Shown here piece after piece: positions 18,601-27,392 of a DNA stretch of 41,230 nucleotides. A model generated the notes under the pieces. It worked only from the letters and a program-made list of their open reading frames with translations, was not told the DNA's origin and did no database searches. Made by a program: the position numbers and the translations under genes. Each line of letters starts with the position of its first letter. Within the stretch, counting starts at the first letter, position 1. This DNA is from Desulfobacterales bacterium (lineage in GTDB: Bacteria; Desulfobacterota; Desulfobacteria; Desulfobacterales; UBA11574): the NCBI GenBank assembly GCA_030145345.1, contig JAQYVT010000017.1:1-41230 (forward strand). The letters run 5' to 3'.

Positions 18601-19369
18601 GCCGGTGTCTGATTTTGAAATTGACTTCGATAAAAAAGGCACTCCCCTGAATATGCTGAACAAGCTGTTCGAGTGTCTGGGGGAATCGATTAACAGCTTG
18701 TCTCGACCTGTGGATGCCATCCGGCACCAGGCCAAGACGGTCACTGTCGGGACCAGCCGCATCAGCGAAAGGCTGGAAGGGATACTGTTCGATACGTTGA
18801 AAAAATATAACATCGGAACATTCCAGCTGACCAACAAAAATATTCTCGTTCTAAAAAACCTCCAAAAGATTGTTGCCGGCATAGAAGGGGCGATTTTGTA
18901 TAGAATCGGCGGGTTGAATCTTCTCGGAGAACCCACCGATGAAACCACCATCGAAATCGTAAAGAAAGAGGGTGTTCTGGCGCCGATACCGTCCAGAGTC
19001 GAAACAGACCCGCTCCTAAAAGGCACCAAACGAATTATCGTCCGGGAGGGGAATGTCTATATCGGTATCGGCCGAAAAGACGACCGGAGCATTATTGTTA
19101 TTCCCGTTATATCCGCATCTCCTGACACGGCGAATCTGATCGAAAATATACTCCTTCTAAACATATCGTTTAAAGAAAATGTGTCCCTGGACATCAAGAT
19201 AAAGGCCCTTGGCGGAAAATACGAGCGGATTAAAAACATCGTTCAGGAAAACAGTGTGGTGTGGGAGGACGGGCACCTCGAACTTGTGGAGATGAAGGCC
19301 CTTTTTGGAATATCGGCGGAAAAGATCGGAGAGTTTATTGTTTCCCGTGTTAACCACGCCACCGCTTAA
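15611..19369 (+). CDS. Giant GlmS-like amidotransferase/isomerase with insertions and C-terminal extension
   Basis: At 1252 residues it is twice the length of GlmS (about 610), which makes glucosamine-6-phosphate from fructose-6-phosphate and glutamine. The glutaminase nucleophile appears as Cys52 in CCGLTGIVAF, so about 51 residues precede it. After a ~170-residue helical insertion come RGRDSAG (230–236), HTRWASVGA (340–348), LNGDIDNY and TTDTK. Two SIS domains follow: GQGTAG … ISQSGTTTDT … SVASTKAF, then SGPNKASADE. Glu815 and His831 keep the 16-residue spacing of E. coli Glu488/His504. The GlmS C-tail (AKSVTV) appears as AKTVTV with Lys1042, after another insertion of roughly 120 residues, and ~200 further residues follow it. 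ATG 15611 has GGGAG 5 nt upstream, so the long N-terminus looks real. The core residues suggest an active enzyme; the product is not certain. Confidence 0.85.
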   Translation: MNSTDKIYLIVKRLCNIILKGLLCNVYFGKRLAGVQDRAIVFFPYHDNRLCCGLTGIVAFKHKKTTEDRIDVAVLNQMLKKLEDHRVQNCRQNDLCFESRYLGGKDHVKALLKAVRSLKSNETFYPLFVNTERQDELSKFAGRLSEIIETESKFLRDHLGRLQSKDVDILVRRIDHLKDVAWCLTSEIAGNIKKIEHLLGSENQNPDREVVNIFKQINAVLNSIDRLEVRGRDSAGVSMMFVLGGAEFEKFNETLKKANLLEQLTARSDQDVLVNSGININQTQDENGQQRVALALTYKIAAEVGRLGDNIRFLRKEIKDDGILQRLAGCLHEYHTISAHTRWASVGAITQPNCHPVDNANLGSRVPEGGIIHACLNGDIDNYLELKEEHERQGCFTHKDITTDTKIIPLQIGKYIQQGFDVADAFRRAVNDFEGSHAISMHTDLAPGKLFLAQKGSGQAIFVGIADDHYVPSSEVYGLVEETPFFIKLDGEKEVEGIDGVTRGQIFILNQDAGGGLDGIKAMYYDRTPLALGEKDIKYTEITPRDIDRQEFPHYFLKEISEAPLSVEKTFQNRWKIKDEKDQDRVITLDEKTFPEILKKALMDEKIRRIFFVGQGTAGVAAQACADILNYYLHDPSFYIRALKASELSGFQLCDTDDANSMADALVIAISQSGTTTDTNRAVDMVKERGAYTMAIVNRRDSDITFKVDGVMYTSSGRDIEMSVASTKAFYSQIVAGAILGLKIAELKGRRQNDFVTAEIKELLRLPDCMKKILSMHTKIGESARRLATTKTYWAVVGSGPNKASADEIRIKLSELCYKTISSDFIEDKKHIDLSSEPLIIVCAAGARGNVIGDIIKDTAIFQAHKATPVVIADAGEDRFGPYAADVFHVPRVSEHFSPILNTLVGHIWGYYAAMEINEGSRFLYEFNKDIQNTLDEYAKKEMDVYELVLEKSFREKIAFFYKEFRRKKSAGAFPTAMGLEAASDLTLLLKYLSGRMPVSDFEIDFDKKGTPLNMLNKLFECLGESINSLSRPVDAIRHQAKTVTVGTSRISERLEGILFDTLKKYNIGTFQLTNKNILVLKNLQKIVAGIEGAILYRIGGLNLLGEPTDETTIEIVKKEGVLAPIPSRVETDPLLKGTKRIIVREGNVYIGIGRKDDRSIIVIPVISASPDTANLIENILLLNISFKENVSLDIKIKALGGKYERIKNIVQENSVVWEDGHLELVEMKALFGISAEKIGEFIVSRVNHATA

Positions 19370-19380
19370 CTGCTGAATCA

Positions 19381-19399
19381 TCTCCAACTAAATTGGAGA
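19381..19399. terminator. Possible bidirectional hairpin between convergent genes
   Basis: TCTCCAA-CTAAA-TTGGAGA forms a 7-bp stem with a 5-nt loop in the 41-bp gap between the convergent GlmS-like gene and sfsA. There is no clear T-tract on either side, so the terminator role is only suggested by position. Confidence 0.4.
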
Positions 19400-19410
19400 A
19401 GAACTATATT

Positions 19411-20142
19411 TCAGAGTCTGTAGGGTATTTTTCGATTCAAGGTGATGGTGTCAAGGTCGATCCGGGTGTCATAGACCATCATTTCAACACCATGTTCCAC
19501 CGCCCGCCTCAGTTCCCTTCCATACGCAGGATCTATATGATCGGCGGGTCGAAACATTTTTGCATCCATCCGCTGTACCACATAGAACATCACGCATCGG
19601 AACCCCTCGGAAACAAGGGTGCGAAGTTCCACCAGGTGCTTGAGCCCTCTGGCGGTGACAGCATCCGGAAAAAAAGCGATCCCGTCTTTTACAAGGGTGC
19701 AGTTTTTAATTTCCACAAAGCAGCCATCCGTGTCGCCGTTGCTCAAAAGGATGTCGATTCTCGAATTATAAGGGGTTTTGACTTCCCGGGCACTGTGGTC
19801 GTAGCCGTTAAGATCCCCAACCATTCCGGCATCGATGGATTCGGCCACCAGCCGGTTCGGAACCAGTGTATTGACGCCGACCAGAGAGGTTGGCATTTCT
19901 ATGAGTTCCCAGGTATATTTGGTTTTCCGTTTGGGATTATCATGAAATGACAGATAGACCGGTCTTCCGGGCTCACAACATGCCTGCATGCTGCCTGAAT
20001 TGGGACAGTGGGCGGTCACCACTTGGCCATCTGCTAATTTAACGTCTGCCAGGAAGCGCTTGTATCGTTTAACAAGGATCCCGGGTATGAGGTTCGGCCA
20101 GATCAGACCTTTCGATTTTGTGAAGCTTTTATTTTTATTCAT
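19411..20142 (-). CDS. sfsA: SfsA family nuclease
   Basis: 243 residues of the SfsA family, first described as a sugar fermentation stimulation protein in E. coli and now usually annotated as a DNA/RNA nuclease. Visible blocks are the N-terminal GILVKRYKRFLADV, TAHCPNSGSM, the nuclease-like core with SRIDILL and CFVEIKNCTL (the acidic residue and lysine of a PD-(D/E)XK-type site), and FPDAVTARGLKHL. The start is ATG 20142. It is convergent with the GlmS-like gene and follows, on the same strand, a MITE-like element and the large outer-membrane protein gene. It appears to be an ordinary housekeeping gene. Confidence 0.92.
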   Translation of the reverse strand: MNKNKSFTKSKGLIWPNLIPGILVKRYKRFLADVKLADGQVVTAHCPNSGSMQACCEPGRPVYLSFHDNPKRKTKYTWELIEMPTSLVGVNTLVPNRLVAESIDAGMVGDLNGYDHSAREVKTPYNSRIDILLSNGDTDGCFVEIKNCTLVKDGIAFFPDAVTARGLKHLVELRTLVSEGFRCVMFYVVQRMDAKMFRPADHIDPAYGRELRRAVEHGVEMMVYDTRIDLDTITLNRKIPYRL

Positions 20143-20286
20143 CCGAAAAACACCTGTTTTTTATTTATCCCAGCAGGTCTTTATGCACAACCTTAATGTT
20201 GGCGGTCTCGTAAAAAGTCCGTCTTGCTCGCTCAAAGACCATTTGAGGCCGGTTCCCGAGAGGGAATACACATGAAGATTCCTATT

Positions 20287-20431
20287 TAGTGTCCATCCGG
20301 AAACGAGGATTTTCGTTCAAAATCGAGGCATGGGAAAAGATTAACCGCAGGCATATATTTGATATTCTGAGGATTAATTTTTGAGCATAACGAAGATATT
20401 GGGCGAAAAGACCGTTTCTGGATAGACACTA
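20287..20431. mobile_element. MITE-like element with 19-bp terminal inverted repeats
   Basis: TAGTGTCCATCCGGAAACG (20287–20305) is mirrored by CGTTTCTGGATAGACACTA (20413–20431), 17 of 19 positions complementary, bounding a 145-bp non-coding AT-rich segment. Both ends carry TA, as expected of elements that target and duplicate TA (IS630/Tc1-type); that link is inference. The right end supplies the TAG stop codon of the large outer-membrane protein gene. No transposase is present. The rest of the 20143–20286 spacer shows nothing recognisable. Confidence 0.5.
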
Positions 20432-23400
20432 TTTATTCCCCCAAATCTTCAGTGCATTACGCACGGATTGCTGGTCGAACTTAAGGCGGAACTTCAAGTA
20501 CGGACCTTGTGCGGTAAAACTGCCTCTTGAAAAATCCTGATCTTCGAATCCAATGAAATTATATCCGGCGCAGATCCAGGCGTTGTCGAAAATATTGTGG
20601 CCCAGCGATACGCCGGTGCTATAGTCATATTGATCGGCGCTCCAAGAATGCAGCACGTTTCCACGAATTCCGACATCCCAATGTTCGTTCAGGTCATACC
20701 GTGCCTCTAATCCAATAAGATCGGTAAATCCACTATAATCATCACCATCGATGGTATCCTGCACATACTTTAAACCGTATTGGAGGGCTATCTGAGTCCT
20801 ATGATCCGGTTTGAAATTGGCACTCATATTGTTGACGATATGCCGGTTTTCGAAATTACTGTTGCTGTTTTCCTGTTCATTGAATTTGAAGTCGAGGCGG
20901 TCAAGGACGATCCACCGGGAATTTTTCGGACGATATGCCAGCCCTAAGCGTATATCGGCATCTGTGTTATTCGCACCGCTGTCTGCGTCTGTTTTGAAAA
21001 TTTGTACGCCGGCCGATACGCCGACACCGTGTACCGGCTCACCATAAATGCCGGTGGCGATCCGCCATTTGTCTTCATCCTCTGCGAAGCGAAATTCGAC
21101 ACGCGAGGTCCATGACCAGTTTTTTTCTTTATAGGTTGTCCCCATGGATACGGCCGTAAAATCATTGTCATTGCCGGAAGAGGGGGGCACATTGACGTTA
21201 AAGGGAGGAGATTCTGACTTCTTCAATGTCCTCGAGTGATCCAGCCCTGAATCAACACTCCATTTTTCATTGAGCTTCAGGGTCTGCCTAAGGCCGAGAT
21301 TTGCAAAAACGCGGGGTCCATATTCCGAAAATTGCCGCTCAACAGATGTATTCATCTCGTTACCGGACCAAGGTGTTGCTTTCATGCCAAGGCGTGTACC
21401 CTGTGTGTCTTCATATTCACCTTGTGTAAATTCCTGCTCACCGAACAGCATAACCGACTCTGTCAGCTTATAGTCGGCACCCATAATGGTACGGGTGGGG
21501 AAATCAGAATTATCATTGTTATTTCCAATAGATTGTTCCCGATCCAGTCTCAATTGGAGACGGTTATCGAACATTCTGTGGCTGGCCCCTGCGGTAACCT
21601 GATCAGATCGGTTGACCAGGCCATCGACAAACCTGTCTTCTGCATGACGCAACCCGGCATGCAGCGAGGACCGACCATTCGTATAATTTACCGCGGCCTC
21701 ACCCAGATCGCGCTCGGCGTCCGTGGCAAGATTGAACTGACGATAGGCCTGCCCGCGAGTGCTGAACTCCTTATTGAAACGATAGATGGCATCGGCGCCA
21801 ATCTTGCGCGTACCCGCCTCGCTTCCATTCTGCTGGCCCAGGCCAAACCCATTGCCCTGTTCCCTCACATAGAGTTGCCCCTTGAAGTCCCGCGACTGAT
21901 GGGTGAGATCTACAAGATAGGCATCTCCCTTTATTTCGGCCCCTTGATCCTCGGTCTCGCTGGTCGCCGCCTCGACTTTGAGTTGGGTATGCTTGCCGAT
22001 GTCAAGTGTCGCATCCACGCCGCCAAGGTCTCCTCTGGTACCGGTCTGTGCTTCATGTATATAGGTGGCGCCGATTTCGAGTTTCTCGTCAAGGAGTTTG
22101 ACGGCACCCCGACCGCCGTAAGTATACTCTTCGTCGGTGGCGTCGTATGTTTCGTAATCAACAACGATGAAAATGGGATTGAAATTTTCATCCTTGCTGT
22201 AAATCGGCTCCCTGAAAAACAGCGTCCCGGCATCATAGTCAATGTTATAGTCAATATGGCGTGTCAGCCTTTGAGAAGAGAGGATGACTTCACTTCTAAA
22301 GCGATCCCGGGTTTCAATCACAATTTTTTCTGAATTGATGACAATATTTTTCCGGGACAGATGATAGCGACCGGACGTGCCGTCCCCCCGGATCTCGTCT
22401 TTCACAAATGCCTGATCGGTTTCGCTGACGAACAGGTTGAAACTGTAATCTTTGGTCTTCAATTCAGATTTAAAACCGTTCAAGCTCCGGCTGTACCGAG
22501 ACAATTCAGTAACCGTGAGTCCGGTATCATAGTCACCGAACAAGGCGTAAAACTGATCCCGCTCGATTTTCACGTAGAGGTCCCTGGCGCTCGCCGCATC
22601 ATACTTCTGATCGGTTGCATCACCATACAGTGTGTAGTAGGTGTCCGGGTCGATGGTTTGATACAGACTGTCCCCAACGTCCTCGTTCGTTTTTTTATTG
22701 TCATAGGCCATGGTCAGGAGCCATTTGCCCTTGATCCTCCCCTTGGCAAACAGGGCAATCCGTCCTTCTTCGTACAGCGCGTCATCGATGTCATCAGCTT
22801 CGCTCGCATTCTCCATATGGCCTGTAACCGTATTATAACCCGTGGTTCCTTCTGCCAGGCCGACCAGGATCCAGTCCCTTTCCTCCGGCTGCAACCATAA
22901 CCGGAGTTCCTTCTCGTCATCAGCAAGATCCAGTTTCAGCACAACTTCACCTGCCCGTGAAGTTGCCTCAAGTTTTACCCGTGCAATTCCATCCTTACCA
23001 ACCACATAGTGAGGCGTATCCTTATCCATGCCGGACAGGGGATTTTTCTGGAGTGCATCTAACTCCTGTTCGGCAGCATAGGGCGAATCGACTGAAAAAC
23101 TACCGACGACACCTTCTCGAACAGGATATCCGTCTTTATCTGTCAGACGAATGGCAATCACGGGTGTGTTCCTGCCGTCTGCGAAAAGACTCGATTGTTC
23201 CTTCACCCATTCAGCGTGAACCGGAGGACCGGGATAATGTACGATACGTTTCAAGCGACCGGTTGTGTTGCCGGAGGTATCATAAACGATGACCTCGAAG
23301 TGATTGTCGCCCTCGTGCAGATCCACACCTGTCCAGCGGCTCACGGCAACCGTGCCGGATGTATTCTGACGTATGCTGTCGAAGTTTAGCGGACTGACCT

Positions 23401-25939
23401 CACTGCCGTCCAAGAGAAGCTTCAGGGTATCTTTTGGATCATGTTTAAAGGCCAGCTTGAGACTCGGGAGCGAGGGAAAATATCCCGGTTTTGGCCACAG
23501 CAGCTCGAGTCCCGGTGTGGCAATTTCAACCCATGTCTTGTCGTAGTTCTGTAGGGTCATCTGTTCGTTCGTTTCAACTTCGGCAACTTTCCACTGTTCA
23601 CCGGGCAACAATCCCGTCGTTTCGGCAACTACCGTTCCTTCAGCCTCGAGCATTAACCCATCTTCTTTGCCGAGCGGTTCACCGAAGGTTCCAAACTGTG
23701 GACGCAGTATTAAATCCGAATGTCCGGATTGCGCTTCTTCAGATTTTAGCAATAACAGGTTTTCCACAAGGGGGATGCGTTGATTATTATGGGTTGGTGT
23801 ATCGAACATAAGCATGCATTTTGTGATCAGCTTTCCGATTTCATCTTTCATGCTCACCGCACCTTTTAATAGGAGCTCTTTCTTATTTTCACCCTGTACA
23901 TCCCCGAGGCGATAGGTCAACACGTTTCCATTAACTTCCGGATCCGATAACGGTGTATTATCCAGCCTGCTGCTTTCGCTCACATAGGTTATACTTTCAG
24001 GCAGCATAATAGACAATCGAAGATTACGTATCGGCACGACACTGTTCTGCAAACCGACATGATACGCAACCGTGTCGTCCTCGACGGAACTTTGAAAATG
24101 CAGGGTTATTTCCCCCTTCATTCTGGGTTTTAGCGCCACGTGGAAATCAGTACGCCACAGGGTTCCACCCTGGAGGTCGACGAACTGCGAATAGCTGCGG
24201 CCGGCGAAGCGGCTGTTTTTTTCGCAGGGGACAACCTCGTATTTGTCAGGCAGACTATCCAGATCGAGCTGGACGACGTGAACACCCGGCCGAACCCCTT
24301 CAAAGTGAAACATACCCTGCTTGTCGGTAACGACATAGGTGCCATCTTCAAGATAGATTCGGACACCTTCGACGCCGTCGTCTTTTTCTGTAGGAATGTC
24401 ATCACAGTTATCAGCGATGACGCGGCCTACGATGAAACTCCTGCTCCGAAAAAGATCTTCCTTGACCTCCACCGTGGCACTGGCAACGTTTGAGGTCAGT
24501 CCACCGGCACCCGCTGCAAAGGCCCGATTGGTGGCCTTACCGGGTCTTGCACCCGCTGCGACTTCCACGACATAGCGGATGTTCACATGGGTATCGGCTC
24601 CCAAGGCCCCAAGGTTAAATTCAAGGCTGCGGCCGTCCGAGGAAACGACCGGGTCGGTGAAGGGCATATCATCCGTTTTTGCGGATCCCGGCTGGTAGCG
24701 AAATCCCAGGGGCAACCTATCGGTCACCACCACGTCAAAGGCCTGACCCTCGGTGGCATTTTCGATGTAGACGTTGTATTGCAAAAAGTCGCCCTTTGCG
24801 ACAATGTCCTTGTTGGCGGTTTTTCTGAGCCAAAGAGCGCTGTCTATAGGATCCATCGGAATATCCAGGTGAAATGCCGGACCAGAGTCGAGTATAAAGG
24901 GTTCGCTTCTGGAACCGGGATCAACGATGGCAAACGGCCCGCCCGGCAATGACTGGAGGATTGCAGTGGAAACTGTTGAGGGAGCGTCATAACCGGCCGG
25001 CGGCACCACATCCAGGCGATAATTCCCTGGAGCGGTGAACGGGAATCGGTAGCCACCTGGCGGAAAATTGTAGGTCTTTCCGCCACTGTCGGTCACCGTG
25101 CCGCCGGAGGTGATGGTTGAAGGAAAATTGCTGACACCATCATCACCCAAAACCGCGGCAGGGAGACCTGTGTCGGTGTTTACCAGGGTGATGCTCGTAC
25201 CGTCAACCCCCAGGCCGGTCGCGCTGCTGAATACAATGCCAAAGGGGTCCACCAGAACAGTTGAAGAAGCGCTGTCGCCACCGTCTGCCACGTCCGCATA
25301 GTTTGAAATGACTTCGCACTCCTCAGCAACGCTCAGAATGCTGTCATTCGCCGTTGCGGGGGGTGGATTACCCGCAGACTGGATATATCCCGCAAACACC
25401 CCGGTATTGAGATCGGTCTCCCTTAGACGAAGAAGCTCTTTCTCTCCCAGAAGACCGACGCTTACCGTTACCAGTACGGTCTCGGCAACAAGTGGATCAA
25501 GATTTTGATCCGGATCGGTCAATCTCAGAAAGACAGGTTCACCCTGGTGTAAAAGGTGGGTTGGGAGCAGGGGTACCGGATTACTCAGGTTGATGGGTAC
25601 AGAACTGCCGATGGGGGTGGGAGGGGGCAGTTGCACGAAAGGACCTGCATCCGTGCCGCTGGTGCTGCACTCTGTGATGGGAACAGTAACCAGCTCCGCA
25701 CCAGAAGCAGATTGAGCATACTGCAAATACTCCAGCGCGGACGGGGTTCGGATAATCTCCGTCACCGAGGTCACTGTATTAGATATCAACACAATACCGG
25801 TTGCGGTGCCGGCGTCATAGGTGACCTGCGCAGTATTGCTGATCACCGTTCCTGGCGGGACACACCATCCCCAGGTGGGTATGAGCGGGATGATAAAAAG
25901 GGCGCATACCACCTGTATGTAAGTGCGAAACGTTGTCAT
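20429..25939 (-). CDS. Giant outer-membrane protein: DUF11/Ig-like domains + C-terminal beta-barrel
   Basis: About 1836 residues. ATG 25939 gives a good signal peptide (MTTFRTYIQVVCALFIIPLIP); an in-frame GTG at 25972 would add 11 residues. The order, in approximate residues, is: an N-terminal module (GTVISNTAQVTYDAG) shared with the 391-residue protein encoded upstream; a DUF11 domain at 365–480 (GDFLQYNVYIEN … VVVTDRLPLGF); a carboxypeptidase-regulatory/SdrD-B-like fold at 520–565 (GVEGVRIYLEDGTYVVTDKQG); a second DUF11-like stretch near 605–700; an Ig-like domain near 905–1000; then from about 1016 a series of alternating amphipathic strands (YYTLYGD, FYALFGDYDTG) typical of an outer-membrane barrel, ending LKFRLKF. 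It is probably the membrane anchor, exporter or assembly platform for the small DUF11 proteins encoded just upstream. That role is inferred from context only. Confidence 0.75.
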   Translation of the reverse strand: MTTFRTYIQVVCALFIIPLIPTWGWCVPPGTVISNTAQVTYDAGTATGIVLISNTVTSVTEIIRTPSALEYLQYAQSASGAELVTVPITECSTSGTDAGPFVQLPPPTPIGSSVPINLSNPVPLLPTHLLHQGEPVFLRLTDPDQNLDPLVAETVLVTVSVGLLGEKELLRLRETDLNTGVFAGYIQSAGNPPPATANDSILSVAEECEVISNYADVADGGDSASSTVLVDPFGIVFSSATGLGVDGTSITLVNTDTGLPAAVLGDDGVSNFPSTITSGGTVTDSGGKTYNFPPGGYRFPFTAPGNYRLDVVPPAGYDAPSTVSTAILQSLPGGPFAIVDPGSRSEPFILDSGPAFHLDIPMDPIDSALWLRKTANKDIVAKGDFLQYNVYIENATEGQAFDVVVTDRLPLGFRYQPGSAKTDDMPFTDPVVSSDGRSLEFNLGALGADTHVNIRYVVEVAAGARPGKATNRAFAAGAGGLTSNVASATVEVKEDLFRSRSFIVGRVIADNCDDIPTEKDDGVEGVRIYLEDGTYVVTDKQGMFHFEGVRPGVHVVQLDLDSLPDKYEVVPCEKNSRFAGRSYSQFVDLQGGTLWRTDFHVALKPRMKGEITLHFQSSVEDDTVAYHVGLQNSVVPIRNLRLSIMLPESITYVSESSRLDNTPLSDPEVNGNVLTYRLGDVQGENKKELLLKGAVSMKDEIGKLITKCMLMFDTPTHNNQRIPLVENLLLLKSEEAQSGHSDLILRPQFGTFGEPLGKEDGLMLEAEGTVVAETTGLLPGEQWKVAEVETNEQMTLQNYDKTWVEIATPGLELLWPKPGYFPSLPSLKLAFKHDPKDTLKLLLDGSEVSPLNFDSIRQNTSGTVAVSRWTGVDLHEGDNHFEVIVYDTSGNTTGRLKRIVHYPGPPVHAEWVKEQSSLFADGRNTPVIAIRLTDKDGYPVREGVVGSFSVDSPYAAEQELDALQKNPLSGMDKDTPHYVVGKDGIARVKLEATSRAGEVVLKLDLADDEKELRLWLQPEERDWILVGLAEGTTGYNTVTGHMENASEADDIDDALYEEGRIALFAKGRIKGKWLLTMAYDNKKTNEDVGDSLYQTIDPDTYYTLYGDATDQKYDAASARDLYVKIERDQFYALFGDYDTGLTVTELSRYSRSLNGFKSELKTKDYSFNLFVSETDQAFVKDEIRGDGTSGRYHLSRKNIVINSEKIVIETRDRFRSEVILSSQRLTRHIDYNIDYDAGTLFFREPIYSKDENFNPIFIVVDYETYDATDEEYTYGGRGAVKLLDEKLEIGATYIHEAQTGTRGDLGGVDATLDIGKHTQLKVEAATSETEDQGAEIKGDAYLVDLTHQSRDFKGQLYVREQGNGFGLGQQNGSEAGTRKIGADAIYRFNKEFSTRGQAYRQFNLATDAERDLGEAAVNYTNGRSSLHAGLRHAEDRFVDGLVNRSDQVTAGASHRMFDNRLQLRLDREQSIGNNNDNSDFPTRTIMGADYKLTESVMLFGEQEFTQGEYEDTQGTRLGMKATPWSGNEMNTSVERQFSEYGPRVFANLGLRQTLKLNEKWSVDSGLDHSRTLKKSESPPFNVNVPPSSGNDNDFTAVSMGTTYKEKNWSWTSRVEFRFAEDEDKWRIATGIYGEPVHGVGVSAGVQIFKTDADSGANNTDADIRLGLAYRPKNSRWIVLDRLDFKFNEQENSNSNFENRHIVNNMSANFKPDHRTQIALQYGLKYVQDTIDGDDYSGFTDLIGLEARYDLNEHWDVGIRGNVLHSWSADQYDYSTGVSLGHNIFDNAWICAGYNFIGFEDQDFSRGSFTAQGPYLKFRLKFDQQSVRNALKIWGNK

Positions 25940-26134
25940 GTCGTTGGAATCTCTGCTAAAAAACCGAAACACCCGCCGGTGTTTTACTGTTCACGGCAGG
26001 TCTTGGTTCAACCCGTTTGCATCAGTCCCATGAAATGCTGCCATGGCGCCCACGCGGACATTTAAGTCCAGAGAGGCGCGGGCGCCATGCGGCATTCCTG
26101 TATAAAATCATTTCAGACTGTGCCCCCCTTCTCA

Positions 26135-27310
26135 TCACTGGATAATTACGTTAAAGGTCAGCGTCACCGACTCGCCCGCTTTCAGCTCTCCCGCAGCATA
26201 TCCCGGGCCGGCCTCCGCAAGGAGAACCGTCGCCATGGTTGCGGTGACTGTTCCCCCGGTGGCAGAACCGTCATGATCAACGCCGTCGACGGAACTCGTC
26301 GTCGTGAAATACTGCGGCGTTCCCTGTGATGCTCTGGTGGTACCGACAAGGTCCACCCTGAATCCCGAACCGGCAGCACTTTCCGGATTACCCGTGGCAG
26401 CGACAATGAGATCAGGATCAATCGCGGTATTGTTATCCAGTGTATCGCTGATTGTGGTCAGCGTGGCCGAGGCACCCGCACCGGCTGCATTGCTGATGGT
26501 GACCACATACTGGATATAGGCGCCGGGAATATGCTTCGGGTTCGTATTCAGGTTGAAGGGATCCCTGATGACCGTTGAAGCCTTGGTAACGGTCAACTGG
26601 GCCGATAACACCCGGTACGCATCGGTATCGGAGTGCGAAGCATCCCTTGCCGCATCGGTATCACCCGCACCGTCGGCAAACACGATATCCACCGCGCCCG
26701 GCGTATCCGCGCCTGCGGTTTCGGTAAGGACGGCACCCAGGCTTCCGGCCCCACCACCTGCACGGGCCGTCGCGGTGAGGGTGTAGGCAGCGATGTCACC
26801 GCTGGACTGTCCGACGGGTATATCTGCCAAGACATAACCGGTGGCCACACCGTCGGCAGCCAGCTCATCGATGTAGGTCGCCGTGTCTTCCCCGGCCTGA
26901 TAGCCCGCGGTGGCACCGCTTTCAGCAAAGACCCGGATATTGTTGGCATCGAAATTGTCCGTACCGCCAAACGGATCGGCACCTGCCGCTGCTGAAAGTG
27001 CAAAATCCTGGGTCGTGTTTCCGTCGTTTTGCACCGTGAACGTCGTCACTTGATTTGTGGTGTTCGGGTTCACGTCGGTGTACCCACTGCTCACCTCTGC
27101 GACAACGAGATCGATTTTGTTGTCCACCTTGAATGTGGTGGTATTACTCGAAATCGGTGTTTGCGCGCTGCCACCCACATCGAAGCTGACGCTGGCCTGG
27201 TTGGTGATGTCGGTGTTGGAAGCGGTCCCGGCCGCCCATGCAGCTTGCGGCATGAGCACTCCCCCAACAAACAGCGTGCAGATCATCATAAGTTTTTGTA
27301 ACGTTTTCAT
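26135..27310 (-). CDS. Secreted DUF11-type surface protein (391 aa)
   Basis: A clear signal peptide ends at MPQAAWA. The mature N-terminus, GTASNTDITNQASVSFDVGG followed by ISSNTTTFKV, resembles the N-terminus of the large barrel protein. The body is low-complexity Ala/Gly/Thr/Asp-rich beta-sandwich-like sequence. The C-terminal part (KASTVIRDPFN, then TNPKHIPGAYIQYVVTISN) is a DUF11-type repeat closely similar to the C-terminus of the 1424-residue beta-helix protein. ATG 27310 is chosen because GGAGGAG lies 5 nt upstream; a start 21 nt earlier lacks such a site. No membrane anchor, LPXTG or PEP-CTERM tail is seen, so it is probably released, or assembled by the barrel protein downstream. Function unknown. 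Confidence 0.8.
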   Translation of the reverse strand: MKTLQKLMMICTLFVGGVLMPQAAWAAGTASNTDITNQASVSFDVGGSAQTPISSNTTTFKVDNKIDLVVAEVSSGYTDVNPNTTNQVTTFTVQNDGNTTQDFALSAAAGADPFGGTDNFDANNIRVFAESGATAGYQAGEDTATYIDELAADGVATGYVLADIPVGQSSGDIAAYTLTATARAGGGAGSLGAVLTETAGADTPGAVDIVFADGAGDTDAARDASHSDTDAYRVLSAQLTVTKASTVIRDPFNLNTNPKHIPGAYIQYVVTISNAAGAGASATLTTISDTLDNNTAIDPDLIVAATGNPESAAGSGFRVDLVGTTRASQGTPQYFTTTSSVDGVDHDGSATGGTVTATMATVLLAEAGPGYAAGELKAGESVTLTFNVIIQ

Positions 27311-27392
27311 TTTACTCCTCCTTTCTTTCATTTTCTTTCACCTTTTTTTAATTTCCAGGGTTCATACATCGTTGTTTTTTTGTTTCAGATGC

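Noticed and set aside
21332-22333. 333-codon plus-strand open frame
   Set aside because: Lies wholly antisense inside the giant barrel gene; no recognisable domain, and the minus frame has clear domain structure.
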